This document shows, piece after piece, positions 37,969-47,552 of a stretch of 64,000 nucleotides of DNA (position 1 is the first letter of the stretch; each line of letters opens with the position of its first letter). Source of the DNA: an uncultured Clostridia bacterium. Lineage in GTDB: Bacteria > Bacillota > Clostridia > Christensenellales > Borkfalkiaceae. The stretch lies in contig CAMRSY010000003.1 in NCBI GenBank assembly GCA_947053545.1, forward strand, positions 25,114 through 89,113, given 5' to 3'. The notes under the pieces are model-generated. The model saw nothing but the letters and a program-made list of their open reading frames with translations, was not told the origin of the DNA and searched no databases. The position numbers and the translations under genes were made by a program.

Positions 37969-39165
37969 ATGAAAATCGCCATTGCGGGCACAGGATACGT
38001 GGGGCTTTCCAACGCGGTATTGCTTGCGCAGAATAACGACGTGTACGCCGTTGATATCGTACAGGAAAAGGTAGATAAAATCAACGCGAAAATTTCCCCG
38101 ATAAGCGACAGGGAAATCGAAGATTATCTTGCCGGTAAAAAGCTTAAACTAACGGCTACAACCTGTTGCGACGCCGCCTATAAAGACGCGGATTACGTTA
38201 TTGTCAGTACGCCTACAAATTACGACGACGAAAAAAATTTTTTCGATACGAGTTCGGTCGAGGCGGCGGTTTCGGCGGTTTTGAAAGTTAACAAAACGGC
38301 GACTATTGTTATTAAGTCGACGGTACCCGTGGGTTACACGCAGGACGCTATTAAAAAATTCGGCTATGCAAATATAATATTTGCTCCCGAATTTTTACGG
38401 GAAGGTAAAGCGCTGTACGATAATCTTTACCCTTCGCGGATTATAGTCGGGGCGGATTTGACGCGGGAAGGAATGAAAGAGCGCGCCGAACGTTTTGCGC
38501 AGCTTATTAAAGAGGGAGCGATAAAAAAGGACGTGCCGGTGCTTGTAATGAGCAGTACCGAGGCGGAGGCGGTTAAACTTTTTGCAAATACGTATCTTGC
38601 GCTGCGCGTTGCCTATTTCAACGAACTTGATACTTACTGCGAGCTGAAAGGGCTTTGCACTAAAAACATAATAGAGGGAATAGGGCTCGATGCCCGTATC
38701 GGCAACCACTATAACAACCCGTCGTTCGGATACGGAGGGTATTGCCTGCCAAAGGACACAAAACAGTTAAGGGCAAACTACAAGGGGGTGCCTGAAGATA
38801 TAATTAGCGCCATAATATCCTCCAACGAAACGCGGAAAGATTTCATCGCAAATCAGATTTGCGGGTTGTTGGGCGACGCCGAAAACGCCGTGGCGGGGAT
38901 ATTCCGTCTCACTATGAAGGCGGGGTCGGACAATTTTAGGCAAAGTGCTATTCAGGGAATTATTTCAAGGTTGGTTGCAAGCGGCGTTAAAGTTCTGATT
39001 TACGAACCTACTTTGCAGGGTGGCACGTTTATGGGGTGCGAGGCGGACAACGACCTGCAGTCGTTTAAAAAGCGGGCAAGCATTATAATTGCAAACAGAT
39101 ACGAAGATTCGCTTGCGGACGTAAAGGAAAAATTATTTACCCGAGATATATATTTCAGGGACTGA
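37969..39165 (+). CDS. ugd: UDP-glucose 6-dehydrogenase
   Basis: Ugd oxidises UDP-glucose to UDP-glucuronate with two NAD. The 398-residue protein begins KIAIAGTGYVGLSNAVLLAQ (NAD-binding) and closely follows the E. coli Ugd pattern, including KSTVPVGYT, FAPEFLREGKALYDN, STEAEAVKLFANTYLALRVA and FGYGGYCLPKDTKQL with catalytic Cys259. It therefore appears specific for UDP-glucose rather than GDP-mannose. TAAGGAGAA precedes the ATG. It would supply glucuronic acid for the polysaccharide. Confidence 0.95.
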   Translation: MKIAIAGTGYVGLSNAVLLAQNNDVYAVDIVQEKVDKINAKISPISDREIEDYLAGKKLKLTATTCCDAAYKDADYVIVSTPTNYDDEKNFFDTSSVEAAVSAVLKVNKTATIVIKSTVPVGYTQDAIKKFGYANIIFAPEFLREGKALYDNLYPSRIIVGADLTREGMKERAERFAQLIKEGAIKKDVPVLVMSSTEAEAVKLFANTYLALRVAYFNELDTYCELKGLCTKNIIEGIGLDARIGNHYNNPSFGYGGYCLPKDTKQLRANYKGVPEDIISAIISSNETRKDFIANQICGLLGDAENAVAGIFRLTMKAGSDNFRQSAIQGIISRLVASGVKVLIYEPTLQGGTFMGCEADNDLQSFKKRASIIIANRYEDSLADVKEKLFTRDIYFRD

Positions 39166-39184
39166 TAAAGGCAATAACTAAAAG

Positions 39185-39213
39185 AGGGCGGAAACGTTTA
39201 CGTTTTCCGCCCT
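39185..39213 (+). terminator. Terminator between ugd and the polysaccharide operon
   Basis: AGGGCGGAAACGT and ACGTTTTCCGCCCT form a stem of about 12 bp. Only TTTGATTA follows, so the T-tract is short. Confidence 0.65.
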
Positions 39214-39247
39214 TTGATTATAATATAATCAATAGCCCCGTATTTAG

Positions 39248-39276
39248 TTGCAATGACAGGAAAATAATGGTATAAT
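39248..39276 (+). promoter_or_regulatory. Promoter of the 19-gene polysaccharide locus
   Basis: TTGCAA (39248-39253), 17 bp, TATAAT (39271-39276). No other promoter of comparable quality was noticed before the terminator at 58701. Confidence 0.78.
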
Positions 39277-39332
39277 CGCTATGTTAATCTGTTGTTGCCG
39301 TAACAAGGCTTAAAACAGTGCGGGAAGAAGAA

Positions 39333-40163
39333 ATGCCTTTAAAGTTAATGTACATCACAAATAAGCCCGAGGTTGCGGAAATAGCGCAGGAATGCGGCGT
39401 CGATATCGTATGGGTCGACCTTGAAACTTTGGGTAAAGAGGAAAGACAGCACAACATGAATACGGTAAAATCGCGCCATACTTTGCAGGACGCGGCAAAC
39501 GTATCGAAAGTGCTTACAAATTCTTCGCTTATGGTGCGCGTAAACTGCTGGAATGAAAACTCGCAAGCCGAAATAAACGGCGCCGTAACCGCGGGGGCGC
39601 AGCTTATAATGCTGCCTATGTGGAAAACGGTTTCCGAGGTAAAAAAATTTATAGACGCCGTAGACGGACGCGCAAAACCGGTACTGCTTATAGAGACTAA
39701 AGAGGCGGTAGAGTGCCTTGACGAAGTGTTAAAACTTAAAGGTATATACGCGTTTCATATAGGGCTTAACGATTTGCATTTAAGTTTCGGGCTTAAATTT
39801 ATGTTTCAGTTGCTGTCCGACGGCACGGTTGAAAAGATCTGTAAAAAAATAGCCGCGGCAAATATACCTTACGGTTTCGGCGGAATTGCCAAAATAGGCG
39901 AAGGAACGCTTCCCGCCGAAAATATTGTTTTAGAACATTACAGGTTGGGTTCTACACGGGCGATACTGTCGCGGAGTTTTTGCAACGCCGAACAAATTGG
40001 CGATTTGAAAGAGATTAAGCGTATTTTCAAAGAAAACGTAACCAAGTTGAGAGAGTTTGAAAAATATGCGGCTACGGCGGACGAAGCAACGCTTAACGAA
40101 AACAGAAAAATTGTTGCAGATAAGGTTGACTGGGTAGTTAAAAACCTGCAAACGGTGCGTTAA
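39333..40163 (+). CDS. HpcH/HpaI-family aldolase-like protein
   Basis: The 276-residue TIM-barrel protein belongs to the HpcH/HpaI aldolase group, divalent-metal enzymes that join or split 2-oxo acids such as pyruvate with aldehydes. Visible blocks are VDIVWVDLETLG, MVRVNCWNE, AGAQLIMLPMWKT and VLLIETKEAVECLDE. The substrate is not predictable. I chose the ATG at 39333 over a GTG at 39318 because GGAAGAAG lies just before it. It is followed after one base by a fold-III PLP enzyme, so the two probably act in sequence to make a polysaccharide building block. Confidence 0.8.
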   Translation: MPLKLMYITNKPEVAEIAQECGVDIVWVDLETLGKEERQHNMNTVKSRHTLQDAANVSKVLTNSSLMVRVNCWNENSQAEINGAVTAGAQLIMLPMWKTVSEVKKFIDAVDGRAKPVLLIETKEAVECLDEVLKLKGIYAFHIGLNDLHLSFGLKFMFQLLSDGTVEKICKKIAAANIPYGFGGIAKIGEGTLPAENIVLEHYRLGSTRAILSRSFCNAEQIGDLKEIKRIFKENVTKLREFEKYAATADEATLNENRKIVADKVDWVVKNLQTVR

Positions 40164-40164
40164 T

Positions 40165-41385
40165 ATGAATGAACAACTTTTAAACAAATTGATAAACCGC
40201 TTCGGCGGCGCGTTTTATATACTCGATACAAAGCAGTTTAAGCTGAATTACTCTCAGCTGAAAAAGGCGTTTGCGGATATTTATCCGAATTTCGAAATCG
40301 CGTATTCTTATAAAACAAACTATACTCCCAAACTTTGCAAAACCGTGGATGCGCTGGGCGGATATGCCGAAGTCGTTTCCGATATGGAAATGAAAATAGC
40401 GCTTAAGGCAGGCGTTAAGCCCGAAAAAATTATCTGGAACGGGCCGTATAAAAATTATGACGAAGTTGAAAATCTGTTGCTTGCGGGCGGAACCGTCAAC
40501 ATCGATTCGGTTTACGAAATCGAAAAAATCAAAGACATTGCAGCGCGCAATCCTCAAAGCGTTTTAAACGTCGGTATAAGGGTAAATTTCGATATCGGCG
40601 ACGGCGTTACGTCGCGTTTCGGTTTCGATATTCATTCCGAAGATTTTAAAAAAGCTTTTGCCTTAGTAAACGGCGCCGACAATATCGTGCCGGCGGGGAT
40701 ACAGTGTCACTTTGCTACGCGCAGATTGGAAACGTGGAAACCCCGCGCGGAAAAAATGATTGCTCTTTTAGACGGGCTGGGTATTGTTCCCCGTCGGATT
40801 GACCTTGGCGGCGGACTTTTCGGAAAGATGGCGGATTCGCTTAAAGCCCAGTTCGACTGCGATATACCCGACTATCTGCAGTATGCCGGCGAGGTTGCGC
40901 CTATGTTTGCCGAAAGATATAAAAACGAACGGGAAAAGCCGTTGCTTTTAATCGAGCCGGGCAGCGCGCTTGTAGGCGACTGTATGAAATTCGCTTCGCA
41001 GGTTGTAAACGTAAAAAATGTAAGGGGCAAAAGTATAGCTACCTTATTGGGAAGCATCTACAATATAAATCCAACGTTAAACAAAAAAAATCCTCCCGTC
41101 GAGGTGTTTCATACCGGTGCGGGAGAAGCGGAAGAATACGCAAATTTGGATTTCGGCGGATTTACGTGTATAGAGTCAGACTATCTGTACCGCAATTTCA
41201 GCGGAAAACTTGCCGTAGGCGATACCGTGGTATTCGGTAACGTCGGTTCGTATTCGGTGGTTCTCAAACCCCCGTTCATATTGCCTAATTTTCCCGTAAT
41301 TGAAATTGACGGCGAAAATGTTAATTTGATAAAGAAAGGCGAAACGTTCGACGATATTTTTCACACATTCGATTTTAACGCGTAA
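40165..41385 (+). CDS. Fold-type III PLP enzyme, diaminopimelate-decarboxylase-like
   Basis: The 406-residue protein has the alanine-racemase-type barrel and the beta-domain of DAP/ornithine decarboxylases. The PLP lysine lies in AYSYKTNYTPKL (about residue 48). EPGSALVGD binds the cofactor phosphate, and CIESDYL resembles the catalytic CESxD loop with one residue inserted. Its place in a polysaccharide locus beside an aldolase and an aminotransferase argues against a housekeeping lysA. The true substrate could be another D-configured amino acid or amino-acid conjugate. This last point is inference. Confidence 0.8.
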   Translation: MNEQLLNKLINRFGGAFYILDTKQFKLNYSQLKKAFADIYPNFEIAYSYKTNYTPKLCKTVDALGGYAEVVSDMEMKIALKAGVKPEKIIWNGPYKNYDEVENLLLAGGTVNIDSVYEIEKIKDIAARNPQSVLNVGIRVNFDIGDGVTSRFGFDIHSEDFKKAFALVNGADNIVPAGIQCHFATRRLETWKPRAEKMIALLDGLGIVPRRIDLGGGLFGKMADSLKAQFDCDIPDYLQYAGEVAPMFAERYKNEREKPLLLIEPGSALVGDCMKFASQVVNVKNVRGKSIATLLGSIYNINPTLNKKNPPVEVFHTGAGEAEEYANLDFGGFTCIESDYLYRNFSGKLAVGDTVVFGNVGSYSVVLKPPFILPNFPVIEIDGENVNLIKKGETFDDIFHTFDFNA

Positions 41386-41399
41386 CGCGGCGGAGCGGT

Positions 41400-42164
41400 A
41401 TGTTCTATATAAACAAATTTTTTAAAAGGCTATTCGATATTTTTTCTTCGCTTATAGCCATAATACTTTTAATTCCCGTGTGGATTATCATCCCCGTTGC
41501 CATAAAGTGCGATTCGAAAGGCCCCGTATTTTTCAGGCAGGAGCGAAGAACGAAAAACGGCAAAATTTTTAAAATGCTTAAATTCCGCTCGATGGTTGTA
41601 AATGCGGAGCATAGCGGCGCGGGGCTGTTCAATTATAAAGACGACCCCCGCGTAACAAAAGTAGGCAGATTTCTCCGCAACACAAGTATCGACGAATTGC
41701 CTCAGCTGTTCAATATTTTTATCGGCAATATGTCTGTCGTCGGTCCGCGCCCCTGCGTTTCGTACGAACTCGGCGATTTCGAATCTTTAAACGCAAAGTA
41801 TAAAAAGCGTTTTAAAATGAAAGCGGGTTTAACGGGACTTGCCCAGGTTAAGGGGCGCAACGATATCAGCTGGGACGAGAAAGTTAATTACGACAACCAA
41901 TATATCGACAATTTCAGAAAATACGGAGTTTTCACCGATATAAAAATTTTATGGCTTTCCGTCATTAAGGTTTTTGCAAAAGAAGATATTTACGAAAACA
42001 AGCAGGACGAAGGGTGCGACGACGCCGAGGCGGCAAAACTTGCCGAGGAAGAAATTATACGAATTGCGCACCTGCCCGACGGCGGCGGGGAAACCGCGGC
42101 GCATCAAACCGCGGCGCATCAAGAAGATTTGGCTGAAGAAAACAATTTTGAGGAAATGCAATGA
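41400..42164 (+). CDS. Initiating sugar-phosphate transferase (PglC/WcaJ C-terminal type)
   Basis: This bacterial sugar transferase moves a sugar-1-phosphate from a nucleotide sugar to undecaprenyl phosphate, starting the repeat unit. The N-terminal membrane hairpin (about residues 8-35) is followed by GPVFFRQERRTKNGKIFKML (in two blocks), DPRVTKVGRFLRNTSIDELP and MSVVGPRPC. The core ends near residue 200. The last 50 residues are an acidic tail that contains a perfect 15-nt tandem duplication. It overlaps the next gene by 4 nt. Confidence 0.93.
   Translation: MFYINKFFKRLFDIFSSLIAIILLIPVWIIIPVAIKCDSKGPVFFRQERRTKNGKIFKMLKFRSMVVNAEHSGAGLFNYKDDPRVTKVGRFLRNTSIDELPQLFNIFIGNMSVVGPRPCVSYELGDFESLNAKYKKRFKMKAGLTGLAQVKGRNDISWDEKVNYDNQYIDNFRKYGVFTDIKILWLSVIKVFAKEDIYENKQDEGCDDAEAAKLAEEEIIRIAHLPDGGGETAAHQTAAHQEDLAEENNFEEMQ
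42091..42120 (+). repeat. 15-nt perfect tandem repeat inside the sugar transferase gene
   Basis: AAACCGCGGCGCATC occurs twice in a row (42091-42105 and 42106-42120). It keeps the frame and encodes a repeated TAAHQ in the acidic tail. Confidence 0.9.
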
Positions 42165-43093
42165 AATACGATATAGCAAACAGGCTTGTATGGTTTAAAG
42201 GCGAACTTATTAACGTAAACGACGCTAAAATAAATGTTCTGGCACCCACGTCGCAGTTCGGGCTTAACGTTTTCGAAGGCGTTCCCGGTTACTGGAACGA
42301 ACAGCGGGGGCAGCTTTATATGTTCAGGCTCGACGACCATTACAACCGTTTAATGAAATCGGCCAGACTTTTGCAGATAGACTGTCCTTTTACTAAGGAA
42401 GAGTTGAAAACCGCGCTGACTGACGTAGTTAAAGCCAACGACTACCGCGAAAATATTTCGGTACGGCAAACGCTGTTTGTCGAAGGGTTCGGGTCATGGG
42501 GCTCGTCAGACCCGGTAAATATGTTTGTCGCCCCCATTCCTAAGGGTAAAATGAGTGCCGAATACAATAAAAAAGGTTTAAATTGCTGTATAACGTCGTG
42601 GAGAAGAATAAGCGATACTACGCTGTCTCCGCGCATAAAATGCGGAGCCAATTATATAAACAGCCGTATGGGTCAGCGCGAAGCGTTGCGGAACGGTTAC
42701 GACACCTGCATATTTTTAAACGAGGCGGGTAAAGTTTCGGAAGGCCCCGGTTCGTGTTTATTTATGGTAAAAAACGGCGAACTTATTACGCCCAAACTTA
42801 CCGACAGCGTGCTTGAAAGTATTACGCGCGATACGGTTATAAAAATAGCGCGCAACGCGTTGGGGTTAAAAGTTACCGAAAGAAGCGTTGACCGCACCGA
42901 GCTCTATACGTGCGACGAGGCGTTTTTATGCGGTTCGGCAATGGAAATAACGCCGGTTATTTCCGTTGACGGCTACACTGTGGCAAATGGCGAAACAGGC
43001 AAGCTGACAGGCAGTCTGCATAAAACTTATCTTGAAATTGCTTTGGGCGAAAGGGAAGAATACGCCGACTGGGTAACGGGGATTTATAACTGA
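42161..43093 (+). CDS. Class IV aminotransferase (IlvE/D-amino-acid aminotransferase-like)
   Basis: The 310-residue fold-type IV PLP enzyme transfers an amino group to a 2-oxo acid. The PLP lysine lies in IKCGANYINSRMGQREA, and SEGPGSCLF and GSAMEITPV are the conserved downstream blocks. It resembles branched-chain aminotransferases, but its setting suggests a dedicated role: it could aminate the 2-oxo acid made by the HpcH-type aldolase two genes upstream. It is coupled to the sugar transferase by an ATGA overlap. Confidence 0.85.
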   Translation: MKYDIANRLVWFKGELINVNDAKINVLAPTSQFGLNVFEGVPGYWNEQRGQLYMFRLDDHYNRLMKSARLLQIDCPFTKEELKTALTDVVKANDYRENISVRQTLFVEGFGSWGSSDPVNMFVAPIPKGKMSAEYNKKGLNCCITSWRRISDTTLSPRIKCGANYINSRMGQREALRNGYDTCIFLNEAGKVSEGPGSCLFMVKNGELITPKLTDSVLESITRDTVIKIARNALGLKVTERSVDRTELYTCDEAFLCGSAMEITPVISVDGYTVANGETGKLTGSLHKTYLEIALGEREEYADWVTGIYN

Positions 43094-43098
43094 TTATA

Positions 43099-43866
43099 AT
43101 GGAAAATGAATATACTGACGGGCTGGTTTCGGTAATCATACCCGTATATAACGCCGAAAAATATTTAACAGATACGTTAAATTCCATATACGGACAAACG
43201 TATAAAAATTTTGAAATTATTCTTGTGGACGACAGGTCTACCGACCGTTCCGCAGAAATTATAGCGGAGCATATAAAAACCCACCCCGAAATTGTTTACG
43301 TCCTGCAGGAAAAAAACGGCGGCGCGGCAGTGGCAAGAAATACGGCGCTCGCCGCGGCGAAAGGGCGGTACGTGGCGTTTTTGGACAGCGACGATATATG
43401 GGTGCCCGAAAAAACCGAAAGGCAGCTTAAGCTATTGGAAGAAAACGACGGAGCGTTCGCCTTCACAGCAATAGAAATGATTGACGACGAAGGTAATTTG
43501 GTAAAGAAAAAACGCAAGGTAAAAGTAAAAGTAAATTACAAATTTTTACTGCGCAACACAATGATACCCACCTCGTCTGTAATAATCGACCGTAGCAAAA
43601 CGGGCAGTTTTTCAATGCCGTTAAGGCGTTCGGGGCAGGACTATGCCACATGGCTTAAACTTTTAAGAAACGGCACTGTGGCGTACGGCATAAACGAAGC
43701 GTTAACCCGTTACAGGGTCGGGCACAAGTCGTTGTCTTCAAACAAGTTCAAAAGCATTAAACAGGTTTGGGAAATACAGACTAAAGACGAGCATATAAAC
43801 AAATTTTCGGCGTTCTTTAACGTGATGTGTTTCACTTTCAACGCCTTAAAAAAATATTTGTTTTAA
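43099..43866 (+). CDS. Family 2 glycosyltransferase
   Basis: The 255-residue GT-A enzyme begins with VSVIIPVYNAEKYLTDTLNS and shows ILVDDRSTD and the metal-binding FLDSDDIWVPEK. Such enzymes add a sugar from a nucleotide donor to the lipid-linked repeat unit in the cytoplasm. The C-terminal region with GQDYATWLKLL supports an inverting GT2. Donor and acceptor are unknown. Confidence 0.93.
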   Translation: MENEYTDGLVSVIIPVYNAEKYLTDTLNSIYGQTYKNFEIILVDDRSTDRSAEIIAEHIKTHPEIVYVLQEKNGGAAVARNTALAAAKGRYVAFLDSDDIWVPEKTERQLKLLEENDGAFAFTAIEMIDDEGNLVKKKRKVKVKVNYKFLLRNTMIPTSSVIIDRSKTGSFSMPLRRSGQDYATWLKLLRNGTVAYGINEALTRYRVGHKSLSSNKFKSIKQVWEIQTKDEHINKFSAFFNVMCFTFNALKKYLF

Positions 43867-43896
43867 TTTTTAGCCGGGCGTTTGAATCGAGGATTT

Positions 43897-44739
43897 ATGA
43901 AAGAAAAATGTAAATACGTATTCGTAATATTAACTTACAGAAATACTGTGGACATCGTTGAGTTGTTTGAAAGTATAAAAAAAGAGGCGGACGATTATAA
44001 AGCTATAGTCGTCAACTCGTTTTACGACGACGAAACGAAGCTTAGTATTCAGTCTACGGCGCTTAAATACGGCGCGCATTTTATAAACGTGGAAAACAAG
44101 GGTTACGGGTACGGAAATAACAGAGGTATCGAATTTGCTTTAAATTATTACGAATTCGATTGGCTTATTATAGCCAATCCTGATACGGTAATAAAGAAAT
44201 TCGATTTTTCCGGACTTGTTTCCAACGAGCCGTCAATAATTGCTCCTGAAATAAGAAATTTAAAAAACAAGCGTCAAAACCCGATGAAAAAGTCGGTTTC
44301 GCGTTTGGGAATCAAGGCGCAGCTTAAAGGGTTTAAAACGAACAGCAAGTTTTTAATTTATACCGGTATTGTATTAAGCAAACTTAAAAATTCGTTAACG
44401 GTAAGCAGAAGGACTAAATGGAATAAAAAAGTAAAACTTATCGATACCGCCCACGGCAGCTTCGTAATTTTTTCTTCGTCCGCCTTAAGCATTCTCGGTA
44501 CTCCTTACGACGAAAAAGTTTTTTTGTTCGCGGAGGAAGGAATACTGGCAAAGACGTCGCAGAGGGCAGGTATAAAAACTTATTATTATGACGGAATTTC
44601 TGTGTTGCATAAGGAAGACGGCTCAATGAAATTCCGTACGGATTTAAGCGAGCAGCTGGCAAAATCGAATATATACGCATACGAAAATTATTTTTGTTCG
44701 GACAGTAAAACGTCGAACCCGTCGGAGACCCGCAAATGA
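43897..44739 (+). CDS. Rhamnosyltransferase-like family 2 glycosyltransferase
   Basis: The 280-residue protein has YVFVILTYRN at the N-terminus, NKGYGYGNNRGIEFA and LIIANPDT, the pattern of GT2 enzymes related to dTDP-rhamnosyltransferases. The rhamnose genes downstream make dTDP-rhamnose a plausible donor, which is inference. I chose the ATG at 43897 after GAGG. A TTG at 43882 is also in frame. Its end overlaps the polymerase gene by 4 nt. Confidence 0.85.
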   Translation: MKEKCKYVFVILTYRNTVDIVELFESIKKEADDYKAIVVNSFYDDETKLSIQSTALKYGAHFINVENKGYGYGNNRGIEFALNYYEFDWLIIANPDTVIKKFDFSGLVSNEPSIIAPEIRNLKNKRQNPMKKSVSRLGIKAQLKGFKTNSKFLIYTGIVLSKLKNSLTVSRRTKWNKKVKLIDTAHGSFVIFSSSALSILGTPYDEKVFLFAEEGILAKTSQRAGIKTYYYDGISVLHKEDGSMKFRTDLSEQLAKSNIYAYENYFCSDSKTSNPSETRK

Positions 44740-46019
44740 TTGTCGTAGGCATAATAGCCGCGTTTGTATGCGTGGTTTTCCTTACAAAAGGGGCGTTTAG
44801 TCCCGCGCGGTTATTTGCCGCAATGTGGGCAGCGCTTATAATCGGCTACTATATTTTTTCTGACAGTCCCGTTATGGGGATTGGTTTGTGGTGGATTGTT
44901 TCGGCAATACTGGTCTTTGCCATAGGGGAAAATATAGGAGTTAATTACATCGCCGAAAAATATAAATACAGTTTAAACCATACTTGCGAAGGCAACGTTA
45001 CAAAGCCCGCTTCAAAAATTTTGTTTCTTGCATTGTTGCTGTTTATAATATGCGCCGTGTTCGGTAAAGTGCTTTTTCTGTATTCCAACGGCTACGACTT
45101 TTCGGTTTTTTTCAATATCGACAAATTTGTCGAAATGAATAAGCAGATGGCGGCGGACAGGTATAACGGTGAAACGCAGACAAACAATTTTATTACGCTG
45201 CTGTCTTCTTTCGGCTACGTCGCGCCTCTCTGCGGCGGATATCTGTTGTCGTATTCAGATAAAAGTAAAGCAAAAGTATTTTTATGCATTCTTTCGCTAT
45301 TCCCCGTTTTGTTGTCTATGGCCATAGACAATACAAAATCGGGCGTGTTGGACGCGGTGATATTATTCGTGGTTGGGTTTATGATTTCGTTTATGAAAAC
45401 CAATAAGCGAACCCCCAAAATAAAGGGCCGCCACATAGCGATATCGGTTTGCCTGGTTGCAATTTTGTTTTTGTTGCTGTTTATATCTATGTGTGTGCGC
45501 GTAGGCGATTTTTCCGCTTCCACAATTTCCGATATCAAGGAGAAATTTATCGTGTACGCCTTCGGCAGCGTTGAAGCTTTCGACGTGTGGATTACCAAAA
45601 ATTATTCTTTTGGCAACTACGGTTTCGGCGTTAATACATTTATGGCGCCTTTCGATCTGTTGGGAATAGTTACGCGCGAGCAGGGGGTATACGGATTTGT
45701 TGAGGGAGCAGCCTCCAACGTGTTTACATCATTCCGCGCCGTAATAACAGATTTCGGTATTTTCGGCGGATTGATTTTTATGTTTTTATCGGGTATACTG
45801 GCAGGAATAGCATACAAAAAAATTCAAACCGCAGGGTCTGTCGGTTCCCAGTTTATATATGCGGGAGTCGCGTTCTATTTATTGCACGGATATTTGGGCT
45901 CGCCATGGGTATACACGTCATTCTGGGTGGCTTTTTTCGTGTTTTTGCTTTTTCTTGCCTTGGCGGCGCGCCGTGCCCGCGGCAGACAAATCGATATAAA
46001 ATATAAGCAGGCCGTATAA
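44736..46019 (+). CDS. Wzy-like oligosaccharide repeat-unit polymerase
   Basis: The 427-residue protein is nearly all membrane segments (about ten to twelve) with a large extracytoplasmic loop in the second half, typical of Wzy polymerases that join flipped repeat units. Wzy proteins share little sequence, so the call rests on topology, on the NYGFGVNTFMAPFD region and on position beside a flippase. Confidence 0.8.
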   Translation: MIVVGIIAAFVCVVFLTKGAFSPARLFAAMWAALIIGYYIFSDSPVMGIGLWWIVSAILVFAIGENIGVNYIAEKYKYSLNHTCEGNVTKPASKILFLALLLFIICAVFGKVLFLYSNGYDFSVFFNIDKFVEMNKQMAADRYNGETQTNNFITLLSSFGYVAPLCGGYLLSYSDKSKAKVFLCILSLFPVLLSMAIDNTKSGVLDAVILFVVGFMISFMKTNKRTPKIKGRHIAISVCLVAILFLLLFISMCVRVGDFSASTISDIKEKFIVYAFGSVEAFDVWITKNYSFGNYGFGVNTFMAPFDLLGIVTREQGVYGFVEGAASNVFTSFRAVITDFGIFGGLIFMFLSGILAGIAYKKIQTAGSVGSQFIYAGVAFYLLHGYLGSPWVYTSFWVAFFVFLLFLALAARRARGRQIDIKYKQAV

Positions 46020-46032
46020 GCGTCGTATTCAT

Positions 46033-47517
46033 ATGAAAAAGATAGTTCAGCGTTTTAAAGATTTATTTACAAAGGATTTCATAATCACCGTTATAGGTCA
46101 GGTAATAGTGGTGGTTATATCTTTTCTGGTAAATAAAATTTTAAGCAATTATGTTTCGACGGACGAATTCGGAATATACAATATCGCTAAACGCTTTACC
46201 GACGTTGTAACTTATATTGTACTTTTAGCTATGGGTATAGCTATCCCCAAATATCTTGCCGAGTATAAATCGAAAAACGACGAAGCGGGCGTGCATATGT
46301 ACTGGGTAGCTTCGTTGCTGTTGGTTTTCGGTGCCACGGTAATCGTTTCGATAATTGCGGTAGCCGCGCGCGTTCCCATTATGCGGCTGATGTTCGGGGA
46401 AAACGGCTACGAAAAATATGTGTTCGTGTCGTTGCTCTATGCGTTCGGTTCGGCGTTGGCTACTATGATAAGTTCATATTGCCGGGGAGTAGGATTTTTT
46501 TACAGATACAACTTTATTCAGATAGCCGTTCAAATTTTATATTTCGTTGTCGTTTTAATTTGCAGTTCAAATGCTTTTTTAATTCTGCTATACTCAGGGT
46601 TGGCATATTTGGCGGCCGATTTTGCAGTTTTAATCTACTATTTTATAAAAAAGCGCAAATTAACCGTTAAATATAAATCGCCGAAAAATTATCTTAAGCC
46701 TATGAAGGAACTCGTTATTTACGGCGTTCCTAGGGTCCCCGGCGAATTTGTGCTGTTTGCATATAATCTGGTGCCGCTAATAATAATTTCTAATAAGTTC
46801 AATTTAACGCAGTCGGCATATTTTTCCGCTTCGTTATCGGTAAACGCAACTGTAACCACGGCGTTTGGATTTATAGGAATTATGCTTTTACCGGCTGTAA
46901 GCAGCGCGATAGCAACTCGCAAATTCGATAAGGTAGATAAAAATATCACTTTTCTTGCGATTCTTTACGTTTTAGTAAGCGTTTTAGGAATAATTTTTAT
47001 TTATTTCTGCGGCGAATGGCTTATAAAGCTGTTATACAGCGAAGAATATATTCCCGCCGTTACATTGCTGATAATAACGTCGGTCGCAATTTTGCCAAGG
47101 GCTATGTTTCTGCTTTTAAGAAACCCTATAGACGGCGTTACGAAAATTCCGTTTAATACAATCAATCTGGCTATCAGTTTTGCAATTACCTGCGTTGGTA
47201 TGCTGCTTGTTAACTCAATACAGCTATGCGCTTGGATATACGTAATAGGATATTGCGCGCTTGCGGCGTTAAGTTTTGCCACTTGGATGTTTTGCCGAAA
47301 AAAGGTAATAAAAAAAATTAATGCCGAAAACGGCGAAACCGGTGCCGAAAGTTCATTCGAGGCGGTTAATAAAGAAAACTGTGAAAATTCGGAAAATGAT
47401 GCGCAAGACTGTAAAACGGTAGCGGAAGACAATGTAGGCGAAGGCGATTCGGACAAGCTCAGTGCGACACAGGAGAATGCCTACGGTTCAAATACAGAAA
47501 ACGGCATTGATAATTAA
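46033..47517 (+). CDS. Wzx-like polysaccharide flippase
   Basis: The 494-residue protein has 12 or more membrane segments and the MATE/MOP flippase pattern, beginning with [20 protein letters not shown]. It should move the lipid-linked repeat unit across the membrane. The last 65 residues, after the final membrane segment, form an acidic Asn/Glu-rich tail (for example [15 protein letters not shown]) without family precedent that I know of. This resembles the acidic tail of the sugar transferase in the same operon. Confidence 0.88.
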   Translation: MKKIVQRFKDLFTKDFIITVIGQVIVVVISFLVNKILSNYVSTDEFGIYNIAKRFTDVVTYIVLLAMGIAIPKYLAEYKSKNDEAGVHMYWVASLLLVFGATVIVSIIAVAARVPIMRLMFGENGYEKYVFVSLLYAFGSALATMISSYCRGVGFFYRYNFIQIAVQILYFVVVLICSSNAFLILLYSGLAYLAADFAVLIYYFIKKRKLTVKYKSPKNYLKPMKELVIYGVPRVPGEFVLFAYNLVPLIIISNKFNLTQSAYFSASLSVNATVTTAFGFIGIMLLPAVSSAIATRKFDKVDKNITFLAILYVLVSVLGIIFIYFCGEWLIKLLYSEEYIPAVTLLIITSVAILPRAMFLLLRNPIDGVTKIPFNTINLAISFAITCVGMLLVNSIQLCAWIYVIGYCALAALSFATWMFCRKKVIKKINAENGETGAESSFEAVNKENCENSENDAQDCKTVAEDNVGEGDSDKLSATQENAYGSNTENGIDN

Positions 47518-47552
47518 GCATATACAAATCGTGTAGATTTACGGAGGATTTA

